A DNA stretch of 64,000 nt, from positions 62,001 to 126,000 of the forward strand of contig JAHBXD010000003.1 of assembly GCA_019636695.1 (NCBI GenBank), read 5' to 3'. Positions 37,556 through 45,580 of the stretch are shown here, piece by piece. Position 1 is the first letter of the stretch. Every line of letters starts with the position of its first letter. A program made the position numbers and the translations under genes. This DNA is from Phycisphaeraceae bacterium. Its GTDB lineage: Bacteria; Planctomycetota; Phycisphaerae; Phycisphaerales; UBA1924. Under the pieces are notes generated by a model. That model did not search any database. It had not been told where the DNA came from and was given only the letters and a program-made list of their open reading frames with translations.

Positions 37556-38146
37556 TCAGGCTTGGCGTGCGATCCAGTCCTTCAGCCATGCACGGGCGAA
37601 GGTCCAGTGCCGCTTGACCGTCGCCGGGGAGACATCCAAAACCCGGGCGCATTCCTCGATGCTCAAACCCGCGAAGTATCGCAGGCGGACCACGGCGACG
37701 GCTTCAGCGGCCACACCCTCAAGGCGGGAAATCGCCTCGTCAAGGATCAGGAATCCGGCAAATTCTTCCGGAGAACTGGTGTCTGGCAGGCCGGAAAGGT
37801 CCAGCGCGGCCTTCCGTGCCTCCGCTCCGCCCCGCTTCGCAGCCCCCTTCGCTCGAGCATGATCGAGCAGGATCCGACGCATTGCCTCCGCTGCCGCGGC
37901 GTAGAAATGCGCCCGTCCCCTCCACGGAACTTCTCGCGGCCCGGCAAGGCGGATATACGCCTCATGCACAAGGGCCGTCGCGCTCAAGGTGTGCCCGGGT
38001 CGCTCGGCCAGAATCTGATGCTGAGCCGCGCGACGCAGTTGGTCGTACACCGCCTGGAACAGGGCGTCGAAGGCGCCGGGTTGCCCGGCGTCGGCCGCGG
38101 AAAGCAGGGCTGAGGTATCCGGGGGCATTGGCGGGTTCGACGACAT
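37556..38146 (-). CDS. ECF RNA polymerase sigma factor
   Basis: 196-residue sigma-70 family protein of the planctomycete-type ECF group often found beside Ser/Thr kinases. Region 2 covers about 25-95 (FDALFQAVYDQLRRAAQHQ, then ATALVHEAYIRLAG and HFYAAAAEAMRRILLDHARAK), and region 4 covers about 135-190 (AVAVVRLRYFAGLSIEECARVLDVSPATVKRHWTFARAWL). No anti-sigma factor gene is adjacent. The kinase gene starts 13 bases downstream, so regulation through phosphorylation rather than a classical anti-sigma factor is plausible (inference). RNase R is divergent from it, with a 61-base spacer. Confidence 0.93.
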   Translation of the reverse strand: MSSNPPMPPDTSALLSAADAGQPGAFDALFQAVYDQLRRAAQHQILAERPGHTLSATALVHEAYIRLAGPREVPWRGRAHFYAAAAEAMRRILLDHARAKGAAKRGGAEARKAALDLSGLPDTSSPEEFAGFLILDEAISRLEGVAAEAVAVVRLRYFAGLSIEECARVLDVSPATVKRHWTFARAWLKDWIARQA

Positions 38147-38207
38147 GGCGGCAATCTACCCGGGCAGTCAACGCGATGTCGGTACAGTTTCCCTACCCTA
38201 TACGGAT

Positions 38208-40667
38208 ATGCCCCTTCAATACCGCAAACGCCTGATCGCCCATCTCGCCCACGATGCCTACGAACCGCGGCACATCCTCCAACTCGCCCAGGATCTGCGC
38301 ATCGACGACCCTGAAGACTTCGCCAAGGCTGTCAAGGCCCTGGAAGAAGAAGGTGTCGTCAGCATCGACCCCCAGGGGCGTGTGACCTTGCCCAGCCTTC
38401 CTGACCGAGGGGAACTCATCGGTGTGCTTCGCAAACACATCAAGGGCTTCGGATTCGTCGAACCGACCGATGCCGTGCGCGAAGGATCGATCTTCATTCC
38501 GCACGAGGGCATCGGCGATGCCATGACCGGCGACACCGTCAGGGTCGAGTTCGTCCGCGACCGCCGGCGCGAAAAGCAGGGCTTCGCCGGAAAACAGTTC
38601 CAGGGAGAAATCGTCGAAATCGTCAAGCGCAAGCGCACCACCTTCGCCGGCGAGGTGTATACCCAGGGCGGACAGTGGCTCGTACACCCCGACGGCAAAT
38701 CACTCACCACGCCGATCGTCGTCCGCGACGCCGAAAGCAAGCATGTCAAGCCCGGCGACAAAGTTGTCGTAGACATCACCCTTTTCCCCGAGGGCGGCAT
38801 GCTCCCCGAGGGCGTCATCAGCAAAGTGCTCGGCGAAGCGGGCCTTCCTGATGTTGAAACCCAATCCGTCATTCTCGCGCACAATCTTCCGGGAGAGTTC
38901 CCGGACGAAGTTCTTGATGATGCCCGTGAGGCCGCCCGACGTTTCGAAGTTGAAATCGAAGACTTCACACAACGCGGCAGCCTGCCCGGTCGGCTCGACC
39001 TCACCGGCGACTTCATCATCACCATCGACCCCCCAGACGCCAAGGACTACGACGACGCAATCTCCATCCAGGCCATGCCCGGCGGCGGATGGAAGCTCGG
39101 CGTGCACATCGCTGATGTCGCGCATTTCATCACGCCTGATTCCCCGCTCGACCGCGAAGCCCGCGAACGCGGCAACAGTGTCTACCTTCCTCGCCTGGTC
39201 ATCCCCATGATTCCCGAGATGCTGAGCAACGGCATCTGCTCGCTTCAGGAAGGCGTGCACCGCTTCTGCAAATCGGCCTTTGCGACATATGACCGCAACG
39301 GACACATCGTCTCCGAAGGCGTCGCCGCGACCATCATCCGAAGCGCGAAGCGCTTGACATACCTTGAAGCCCAGGCGCTGATCGACGGCAACCCCGACGA
39401 AGCCCGAAAGCATGCACGAACACCGCCGAACTACACCGACGAACTCATCACCGCACTTCGTGAGATGGACAAACTCGCCAAGACCATCCGGTCGCGCCGA
39501 GAGCGCCAGGGCATGATCTCCCTCGAACTTCCCGATGTCGAACTGATCTTCGATGAAAACGGCCGCGTCATCGACGCCCAGAAGGAAGACGACGCCTTCA
39601 CGCACACGCTGATCGAAATGTTCATGGTCGAGGCCAACGAGATTCTCGCTCGCCTCTTTGAAGACCTCGAAGTGCCCCTGCTGCGCCGCACCCACCCTGA
39701 GCCGACGCCCGGCGATTCCGACGCCCTTCGCAAAGCCGCCATGGTCGCGGGGTTCAGAATTCCCGCCAACCCCACGCGTGAAGAACTCCAGACGCTGCTC
39801 AATGCCACCCGCGGCACACCCGCCGCACGCGCCGTCCACATGGCCGTGCTTCGCACGCTGACCAAGGCCGAATACTCCCCCGCCTTGATCGGTCACTTCG
39901 CCTTGGCGAGCAGGGCCTACGCCCATTTCACCAGCCCGATCCGCCGCTACCCAGACTTGACCGTGCACTGGGCGCTTCGCGCTTACCTCGAAGCCACCGA
40001 CAATGGCCAGCAGCGCCCCGTGACCGAAGGCGAAAAGAAGCGCCTCGGCGCATTGCTCAGCGAATCCGACCTCTGCCCGAGCCAGGAAGAACTCGTCGTC
40101 CTCGGCCGACACTGCACCGACACCGAAGAACGCGCTGAGGAAGCCGAACGCGAACTACGACAGTTCCTGGTCCTCCAACTGCTCTCAGAAAAAATCGGCG
40201 AAGAATATGACGGCGTCGTCACCGGCGTTCGCGGCAACGGCGTCTTCGTACAGCTCGACAAATTCCTCGCCGACGGCATGATCAAAACCGCTGACCTCCC
40301 AGGCGACACTACACGCGACAACCGCCCCCCCTCCTGGAAGATCGACAGCCGCACAGGCGCGCTCGTCGATATCCACTCAGGGCGATCCTTCAATATGGGC
40401 GACAGCATCCGCATCCGAATCGCCGCCGTGGATCTTGCACGTCGGCAACTCGAACTCGTCCTTGCCGACCCTGAAAGCCGCGCCGCAGGAAAAGCAAAAC
40501 TCATTCCCACCAAACTCGGCGGCGGGACCGACTTCGGGGGGCTTGCTTCGGCCAAGGGCGCCGGCTTCGATCGCTCAGGCGCGCAGAAACGATCCATGCG
40601 TTCCAAAAGCCGCGACAAACGCAAAGGCGACTTCCGAAAAGACCGCAAAGATAAAGGCAAACGATGA
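38208..40667 (+). CDS. rnr: Ribonuclease R
   Basis: 3'-to-5' processive exoribonuclease that degrades structured RNA. 819 residues from the ATG at 38208. In order: an N-terminal HTH-like region, cold-shock OB domains (GFVEPTDAVREGSIFIPHEG), and the RNB catalytic domain with TIDPPDAKDYDDAISI (metal-binding Asp cluster), then HIADVAHFITPDSPLDREARERGNSVYLP and HFTSPIRRYPDLTVHW. A C-terminal S1 domain (YDGVVTGVRGNGVFVQLDKF) and a Lys/Arg-rich tail end the protein. The tail is probably an RNA-binding extension. An earlier in-frame ATG at 38145 overlaps the sigma gene and has no family match. Confidence 0.96.
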   Translation: MPLQYRKRLIAHLAHDAYEPRHILQLAQDLRIDDPEDFAKAVKALEEEGVVSIDPQGRVTLPSLPDRGELIGVLRKHIKGFGFVEPTDAVREGSIFIPHEGIGDAMTGDTVRVEFVRDRRREKQGFAGKQFQGEIVEIVKRKRTTFAGEVYTQGGQWLVHPDGKSLTTPIVVRDAESKHVKPGDKVVVDITLFPEGGMLPEGVISKVLGEAGLPDVETQSVILAHNLPGEFPDEVLDDAREAARRFEVEIEDFTQRGSLPGRLDLTGDFIITIDPPDAKDYDDAISIQAMPGGGWKLGVHIADVAHFITPDSPLDREARERGNSVYLPRLVIPMIPEMLSNGICSLQEGVHRFCKSAFATYDRNGHIVSEGVAATIIRSAKRLTYLEAQALIDGNPDEARKHARTPPNYTDELITALREMDKLAKTIRSRRERQGMISLELPDVELIFDENGRVIDAQKEDDAFTHTLIEMFMVEANEILARLFEDLEVPLLRRTHPEPTPGDSDALRKAAMVAGFRIPANPTREELQTLLNATRGTPAARAVHMAVLRTLTKAEYSPALIGHFALASRAYAHFTSPIRRYPDLTVHWALRAYLEATDNGQQRPVTEGEKKRLGALLSESDLCPSQEELVVLGRHCTDTEERAEEAERELRQFLVLQLLSEKIGEEYDGVVTGVRGNGVFVQLDKFLADGMIKTADLPGDTTRDNRPPSWKIDSRTGALVDIHSGRSFNMGDSIRIRIAAVDLARRQLELVLADPESRAAGKAKLIPTKLGGGTDFGGLASAKGAGFDRSGAQKRSMRSKSRDKRKGDFRKDRKDKGKR

Positions 40668-40863
40668 TCTTACCCTCTCGCCCTTCAGGCGCCTTCGAGC
40701 GGTGACGATTCGGCTTCGCGCGTGATGCTACGGCACGACGAGTGAATGACCGAGGCCCGGCATGCGGTTCCCCGGTTGTACGCCGATACAGTTCGACAAC
40801 CGACGCGAAGCAGCCGCCGGTTCTAACCGCGACGACTGGACGGATACCACCCTACGCTCGACA

Positions 40864-41256
40864 ATGGCCCACTCGCCGATCATCGCCGAAACAGGCCCCG
40901 GGTTTCGCACCGCGGTCACCGTTCGAAACCATGCACTGACCATCGATGAGCCGGTCGAACTCGGCGGCGGCGACGCCGGAGCGACGCCCGTCGAACTCCT
41001 CCTCGCCTCCCTCGCCTCGTGCACAACCATCACCGTCCGGATGTACGCCGACCGCAAGGGCTACCCCCTGCGCTCCGTCCGCGTGACCGCGACACGGCCC
41101 GAAGCCCCACCGGGGCCGATCCCCGAACTCTCCCTGCAACTCACCCTCGAAGGCGAACTCGACGACGAACAACGCCGACGCCTCATCGAAATCGCCCACC
41201 GTTGCCCGGTGCATCGCACGCTCGCAGCCGGCTGCCGCATCACCATGACCGCTTGA
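40864..41256 (+). CDS. OsmC-family protein
   Basis: 130-residue OsmC/Ohr-fold peroxidase-like protein that may reduce organic hydroperoxides. The two family cysteines are present, in LLASLASCTTITVRMYADRKG and in HRCPVHRTL. The preferred start is the ATG at 40864; an in-frame Met at 40762 adds an unrelated tail. It lies one base from the end of the convergent DCC-family gene and close to other redox-type genes. Confidence 0.88.
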   Translation: MAHSPIIAETGPGFRTAVTVRNHALTIDEPVELGGGDAGATPVELLLASLASCTTITVRMYADRKGYPLRSVRVTATRPEAPPGPIPELSLQLTLEGELDDEQRRRLIEIAHRCPVHRTLAAGCRITMTA

Positions 41257-41257
41257 A

Positions 41258-41668
41258 TCACCTGAGAAACGACTGCCCGCCCTGTTGCGGCACAGCGCAC
41301 CCATTCTCTCGACACCACCCCGACCACCGCAGCCGCCGCTTCGCAAATGCTCGATAAGCGGCATCCGCCACCCTGCGAACCCCCGGCCAGGCCGTCGGCG
41401 CGAGCAGCCACCCAAGCCCAACGGCACCATACGCCCGCCGAAAAACCTCCATCCCTTCAATCACCCGGCCGTCCGCCAGCACTCCGTGGATCGATGCCAT
41501 CAACCCCGCTTGTGTGCATCCATAGTCCGATGCATCAAACCCGGTCGCGGCGATATCCACCAGGGCAATCCGCCCGCGCCCGCGATCAAGCCGACGCCAC
41601 AACGCGGCCTCTCGCCGACACATCGGGCACGAAAGATCCACCAATACCTTGATCGCAGGCTCTGCCAT
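41258..41668 (-). CDS. DCC-family thiol-disulfide oxidoreductase-like protein (DUF393)
   Basis: 136-residue protein of the DUF393/DCC family. The N-terminal beta-strand and redox motif VLVDLSCPMCRRE contain the CPxC cysteines (the name motif DxxCxxC). Further family features are IALVDIA and the Asp/Gly-rich middle, with IHGVLADGRVIEGMEVFRRAY. The start is the ATG at 41668, in line with the family start. It lies 61 bases after the PAS-LuxR gene on the same strand and may be in its operon. Redox partner unknown. Confidence 0.82.
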   Translation of the reverse strand: MAEPAIKVLVDLSCPMCRREAALWRRLDRGRGRIALVDIAATGFDASDYGCTQAGLMASIHGVLADGRVIEGMEVFRRAYGAVGLGWLLAPTAWPGVRRVADAAYRAFAKRRLRWSGWCRENGCAVPQQGGQSFLR

Positions 41669-41729
41669 ACACGGCATTTCGCCGCACGGAGCCTGCGGAT
41701 TCGCAGGTTTCAGGCCCCGACGCGTGCGG

Positions 41730-42398
41730 TCAAAGCCTTTGCCGTTCGGCATCCGCAACCGTCAGCCCCGCCCGACGCGCCACTTCCGCCAGCGCCAGCC
41801 GATCGTTCATCCCGAGTTTTCGGCCGATCGCCTCTCGGTGCTTTTCGATGGTCTTCGGACTGCGGCCGAGCATCGATGCGATATCCGGCAGGCTCAACCC
41901 CTGCCCGATAAGCGCCAGAATCTCAAGTTCCCGGTGCGTCAGCACATTCAACGAACCGAGTTCAACCACCGCGGCGAATTTCACCTTCACCCCAGGGTGC
42001 GCTTCATACCGCTTCAAGTCGTCCGAATTCGCCGGACGGGTCATCAGCAACACGCGGGCATCGACCATCCCGCCCGGCTCTTCCCCAGGCTGGATCTCAT
42101 AAATCCAAGTCAGATACTGCACCCCTCTCCATACAGACCGAAGCAGCACCGCCTCCCCGGAGGAAAGCACCTCGTCGATCACACCGCGCAAAATCTGCGC
42201 AAACGCGCCCGGAAACGTCTCTTCCAGGCTCCTGCCCATGAAATCCGAGGCCCGCCCCTGCGGCCCCTTGATGATCTGGACGCACTGATCATTCACCCAC
42301 AGCCTGCGCCCATCGCGATCCAAGACCGCCACGGCCGTCAAAGGTTCATGAATCAGAATTCCCCACACCTGCGAAACTGCGGGACCGGGTTGCACCAC
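41730..42398 (-). CDS. PAS-LuxR transcription regulator
   Basis: 222-residue regulator. Residues about 10-140 form a PAS-type sensor domain (GILIHEPLTAVAVLDRDGRRLWVNDQCVQIIKG, then GRSLEETFPG). The C-terminal LuxR/FixJ helix-turn-helix covers about 152-215: LTHRELEILALIGQGLSLPDIASMLGRSPKTIEKHREAIGRKLGM. No receiver domain with a phospho-acceptor Asp is seen, so the signal is probably sensed directly by PAS. It is divergent from the BFD-like ferredoxin gene across a 290-base spacer with a short palindrome, and may control that gene and the DCC gene behind it (inference). Confidence 0.88.
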   Translation of the reverse strand: MVQPGPAVSQVWGILIHEPLTAVAVLDRDGRRLWVNDQCVQIIKGPQGRASDFMGRSLEETFPGAFAQILRGVIDEVLSSGEAVLLRSVWRGVQYLTWIYEIQPGEEPGGMVDARVLLMTRPANSDDLKRYEAHPGVKVKFAAVVELGSLNVLTHRELEILALIGQGLSLPDIASMLGRSPKTIEKHREAIGRKLGMNDRLALAEVARRAGLTVADAERQRL

Positions 42399-42565
42399 GC
42401 TTGTCCTCCATCCGGCAAAACAGAAGCCGGAGACACGCGACAGACCCCCCCGCAGGTCCTCTCTATCGCACGGTTCTCATGCGCTCATACCTTAGTTTGG
42501 GATCGTCCGGAACCCCGAGTGATGCCGGACACCCACCACGAGACTGGCAGTGTAACACACCCCGA

Positions 42566-42578
42566 TGAAAGCGTTTCA
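42566..42578. promoter_or_regulatory. Short palindrome in divergent regulator/ferredoxin spacer
   Basis: TGAAA-GCG-TTTCA, a perfect 5-3-5 palindrome midway between the PAS-LuxR start (42398) and the BFD-like start (42689). Possible operator; no experimental or comparative support. Confidence 0.35.
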
Positions 42579-42688
42579 ATCCCCCCCCGCGCTCAGCACT
42601 TGCCCCCACCTATTCTGAAAAGTTCTCCACATGTCGTCCCACGCTCTTCCAATGGGGTGTTCCACCCCGACCTGCCCAGAACCCCATC

Positions 42689-42931
42689 ATGCCCGTTGAT
42701 CGCTGCATCTGCCACGATGTCCCATTTGACCACCTCCTTCGACTCAGTCGCGAGGTGGGGGATAACTTCCAGACCCTCTCCTCCCTCACCGGGTGCTCGA
42801 CGGGTTGCGGCATGTGCAAGCCCTACATCCTCGAAATGCTCCGCACCGGCCAAACCCGCCTGCCCGTCCTCTCTCCCGCGCAGGTCGATGCCATCCTTGC
42901 ACGCTACGCCGAGAACCAACCCGAGCGTTGA
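42689..42931 (+). CDS. BFD-like [2Fe-2S] protein
   Basis: 80-residue bacterioferritin-associated-ferredoxin-like protein. The cluster ligands are visible as CIC near the N-terminus and CSTGCGMC in the middle, which follows the BFD C-x-C ... C-x2-C spacing. In other bacteria BFD donates electrons for iron release from bacterioferritin; no bacterioferritin is in the window. It is divergent from the PAS-LuxR regulator, and pdxJ starts 151 bases downstream on the same strand. Confidence 0.88.
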   Translation: MPVDRCICHDVPFDHLLRLSREVGDNFQTLSSLTGCSTGCGMCKPYILEMLRTGQTRLPVLSPAQVDAILARYAENQPER

Positions 42932-43082
42932 AACTGACGGCCGCATACACGCTCCCCACGGGCTTCCAAGGCCCGGTGAATTGCACGCCCGCCCATCCCC
43001 CCTCCTTCTTTCCATTGACGACAGCGTCTTACTACCCTCCCCAAGTTCTTTCGACCTCTCCCGAGGCGGCCCGGAGTGCACC

Positions 43083-43838
43083 ATGATCCAACTCGGCGTC
43101 AATATCGATCATGTCGCCACGGTCCGGCAAGCACGCAGGGGCGATGAGCCAGACCCCGTCCGTGCGGCCCACGAGGCCGAACTCGGCGGTGCCGACGGCA
43201 TCACCGTCCATCTCCGCGAAGATCGGCGCCACATCCAAGACCGCGATATCGATCTCCTCCGCGCTCTCGTCAAGGTCAAACTCAACCTCGAAATGGCCGC
43301 CACAGACGAAATGGTCCGCATCGCCTGCCGCCTCAGGCCCCATACGGCGATGCTCGTACCCGAAGGCCGCCAGGAAGTCACCACCGAAGGCGGCCTTGAT
43401 GTCATCACCCACACCCATGATCTCAAGAAAGTCGTCGCCCGACTCCGGAAAGCCGGCCTGATCGTCTCAGCCTTCATCGACCCCGAACCCGAACAGGCAC
43501 GCGCCGCCGCTGCGTGTCGTTTCGATGTCTGCGAAGTCCACACCGGCCCATACGCCCACGCCTTTGCCCGTTGCGGCGGCGACTTTCGCCGAAGCGACCT
43601 CGCCGACGAACTCGCCCGTGTCGCCGACACGGGCGCGGTCATCCGCTCGCTGGGCATGCGTTTCAACGCGGGCCACGCGCTCAATTACCACAACGTGCAA
43701 CCCGTCGCCGCACTCCACGGAATCGAAGAACTCCACATCGGCCACGCGATCGTCAGCAGGGCCATCTACACAGGCCTGCGCGAGGCCGTCCGCCAGATGA
43801 AGCACCTGATGACCGAAGCCGCAGCGCCGACATCCTGA
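43083..43838 (+). CDS. pdxJ: Pyridoxine 5'-phosphate synthase
   Basis: Ring-closing step of DXP-dependent vitamin B6 synthesis (3-amino-2-oxopropyl phosphate plus DXP). 251 residues, start ATG at 43083. Invariant blocks: MIQLGVNIDHVATVRQARRGDEPDPV, ADGITVHLREDRRHIQDRD, LEMAATDEM, VPEGRQEVTTEGGLDV, VHTGPYA and NAGHALNYHNV. Full length for the family. No pdxA is in view, but the pathway class is clear. Confidence 0.97.
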   Translation: MIQLGVNIDHVATVRQARRGDEPDPVRAAHEAELGGADGITVHLREDRRHIQDRDIDLLRALVKVKLNLEMAATDEMVRIACRLRPHTAMLVPEGRQEVTTEGGLDVITHTHDLKKVVARLRKAGLIVSAFIDPEPEQARAAAACRFDVCEVHTGPYAHAFARCGGDFRRSDLADELARVADTGAVIRSLGMRFNAGHALNYHNVQPVAALHGIEELHIGHAIVSRAIYTGLREAVRQMKHLMTEAAAPTS

Positions 43839-43939
43839 ACCCGCCGCCCATCTTTCCTTGACGGGCCTTTCCCGCGTCCCCGCTCGATACACTCCGCCGT
43901 CAAGACTGCTTGCACCTCTCGCGTGAAAGTCCATCCGCC

Positions 43940-44425
43940 ATGTTCGAGCGTTTCCAGAAACTGTTTCGCTACGAAGCCGAAGCCAACGCCAAGGTCATCG
44001 CCTCGCTCCGTTCGGTCCCCGGCGCCAACCACCGGCAGCCTGAATACCGCCGAGCCATGGGCATTTTCGGCCACATCCTCGCCGCACGACAGATCTGGCT
44101 CTTTCGGCTCGGCGGCAACGTCACCTCGACGACCGACCTGCATCCCGAACTTCGCGATGCCGAACATGCCGCCGACCTTGCCCTCGGCCTCGACGCCGCC
44201 TGGACCGACTACACCCTCCACCTGACCGATGCACGCCTGCGCCAGGTCATCGACTACACCAGCACCGAAGGCCGCCGCTTCCGCACCCGGGTTGAAGACA
44301 TTCTCGGCCATGTGCTGATGCACTCGGCCTACCACCGCGGCCAGATCGCCATGCTTGTCCGCCAAGCCGGGGGCGAACCTGCCGTCACCGACTACATCTT
44401 CGCCGTGCGCGAAACCCTCGATTGA
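43940..44425 (+). CDS. DinB-family protein
   Basis: 161-residue DinB/YfiT-like four-helix protein. Likely metal-binding histidines lie in FGHILAARQIW and HVLMHSAYHRGQIAMLVRQAGG, the C-terminal helix pattern of the family. Members are thiol-dependent transferases or have unknown roles; despite the name they are not DNA polymerase IV. The start is the ATG at 43940; the in-frame one at 43910 lacks family similarity. The 198-base gap after it, up to the aminotransferase stop, holds nothing I recognise. Confidence 0.85.
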   Translation: MFERFQKLFRYEAEANAKVIASLRSVPGANHRQPEYRRAMGIFGHILAARQIWLFRLGGNVTSTTDLHPELRDAEHAADLALGLDAAWTDYTLHLTDARLRQVIDYTSTEGRRFRTRVEDILGHVLMHSAYHRGQIAMLVRQAGGEPAVTDYIFAVRETLD

Positions 44426-44623
44426 CCCTGCGCAATCCTGCTGCTCGCGCCATGGGCGGAGGGAAACCCAACACACCGAGGCGCGTCGTGGTGTTCCGCG
44501 CATCATTTGCGATAGGCCATCGCGCTCTGCACATCCGTCATCCGTGAGGGTCGCCGACCCACCGGTTTTGACTCACGACCGGCCCGGACCACATTCCACA
44601 CCAATCACTCATCCCCTCGTGGC

Positions 44624-45550
44624 CTACACAACCACGCGCTCGCCCTCGGTCCTGGTCAACTCCACGAATAAACCCATCAGACGCTGCGTCATCGGCCCGC
44701 ATTCGCCGCGGCCGATCTTTCGCCCGTCGATCGATCCCACCCACGCCAGTTCGCCCATCGTCCCCGTACAGAAAACTTCATCCGCGCGATACAACTCCAT
44801 CAGGCTGATGTCCCGCTCGCGGCACGCAATGCCCTCTCGCCGGCAGATCCCGAGCACCGTCGCCCTGGTGATCCCTTCCGGGCACGCCGCGCACGTCGGG
44901 GTCTCCACCGCGTCACCCTCCGGCCCGTGCCGCACCAGAAACACATGCGTGGCGTTCGTCTCGGCGACAAAACCGCGAAGATCGAGCATCAGCGCATCGT
45001 CGGCTCCCGCCGCGTTGGCTTCGATTTTCGCCAGAATCGACTGAATCAGGTTGCAGTGATGGATCTTGGGGTCAAGGCAATCCGGCGGGAACCTACGCAC
45101 GCTCGATGTCACCAGCGTCAACCCGCCCTTCTTCATGCTGGCGGCATACACAGGGGCCTTGTGCTCGGCCAGCACGATCAACGTCGGCCCGTGCGTGTTC
45201 AGGCGAGGGTCCATCCCGCTGGTCAGTTTCACTCCGCGCGTCAAGGTCAGGCGAATATGCACCCCATCGCGCATGCGATTGGCTTCAAGCGTTCGGGTGA
45301 TCTCGCGGATCATCGCCTCCTGCGTAGGAATCTCCGCGAACGCCAGCGCCTTGGCGCTGTGCACGAGCCGATCGAGGTGCTCCCGCAGTTTGAAGATCCG
45401 GCCGTCATAGACGCGCAGCCCCTCCCACACCGCGTCGCCTCCCTGCACCGCCGAATCAAACGGACTGATGCCCGCCTGGTCGCGATGCACTAGCGACCCG
45501 TTGATGTTGACCATCAGATCCTTGTTGCGCACGTCGAACTGCTGCAGCAT
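44624..45550 (-). CDS. Class IV PLP aminotransferase (branched-chain/IlvE or Dat type)
   Basis: 308-residue PLP enzyme. Family blocks: GSLVHRDQAGISPFDSAVQGGDAVWEGLRVYDGRIFKLREHLDRL, the probable PLP-binding Lys in LDPKIHHCNLIQSILAKIEA, FVAETNATHVFLV, and EGITRATVLGICRREGIACRERDIS. The closest functional label is branched-chain amino acid aminotransferase, but D-amino acid transaminase or aminodeoxychorismate lyase cannot be excluded from sequence alone. The start has AGGACAGG upstream. It follows the oligopeptidase gene by 30 bases on the same strand. Confidence 0.87.
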   Translation of the reverse strand: MLQQFDVRNKDLMVNINGSLVHRDQAGISPFDSAVQGGDAVWEGLRVYDGRIFKLREHLDRLVHSAKALAFAEIPTQEAMIREITRTLEANRMRDGVHIRLTLTRGVKLTSGMDPRLNTHGPTLIVLAEHKAPVYAASMKKGGLTLVTSSVRRFPPDCLDPKIHHCNLIQSILAKIEANAAGADDALMLDLRGFVAETNATHVFLVRHGPEGDAVETPTCAACPEGITRATVLGICRREGIACRERDISLMELYRADEVFCTGTMGELAWVGSIDGRKIGRGECGPMTQRLMGLFVELTRTEGERVVV

Positions 45551-45580
45551 TCGCCTGTCCTTCCCGCCGCGCGCCCGCCG

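Noticed and set aside
38700-40112. 470-codon frame opposite RNase R
   Set aside because: Shadow of a clear RNase R gene; no domain in the translation.
41649-43082. Upstream extension of pdxJ
   Set aside because: It crosses the antisense PAS-LuxR gene and the BFD gene in another frame; pdxJ starts at the conserved MIQLGVNIDHVATVRQ.
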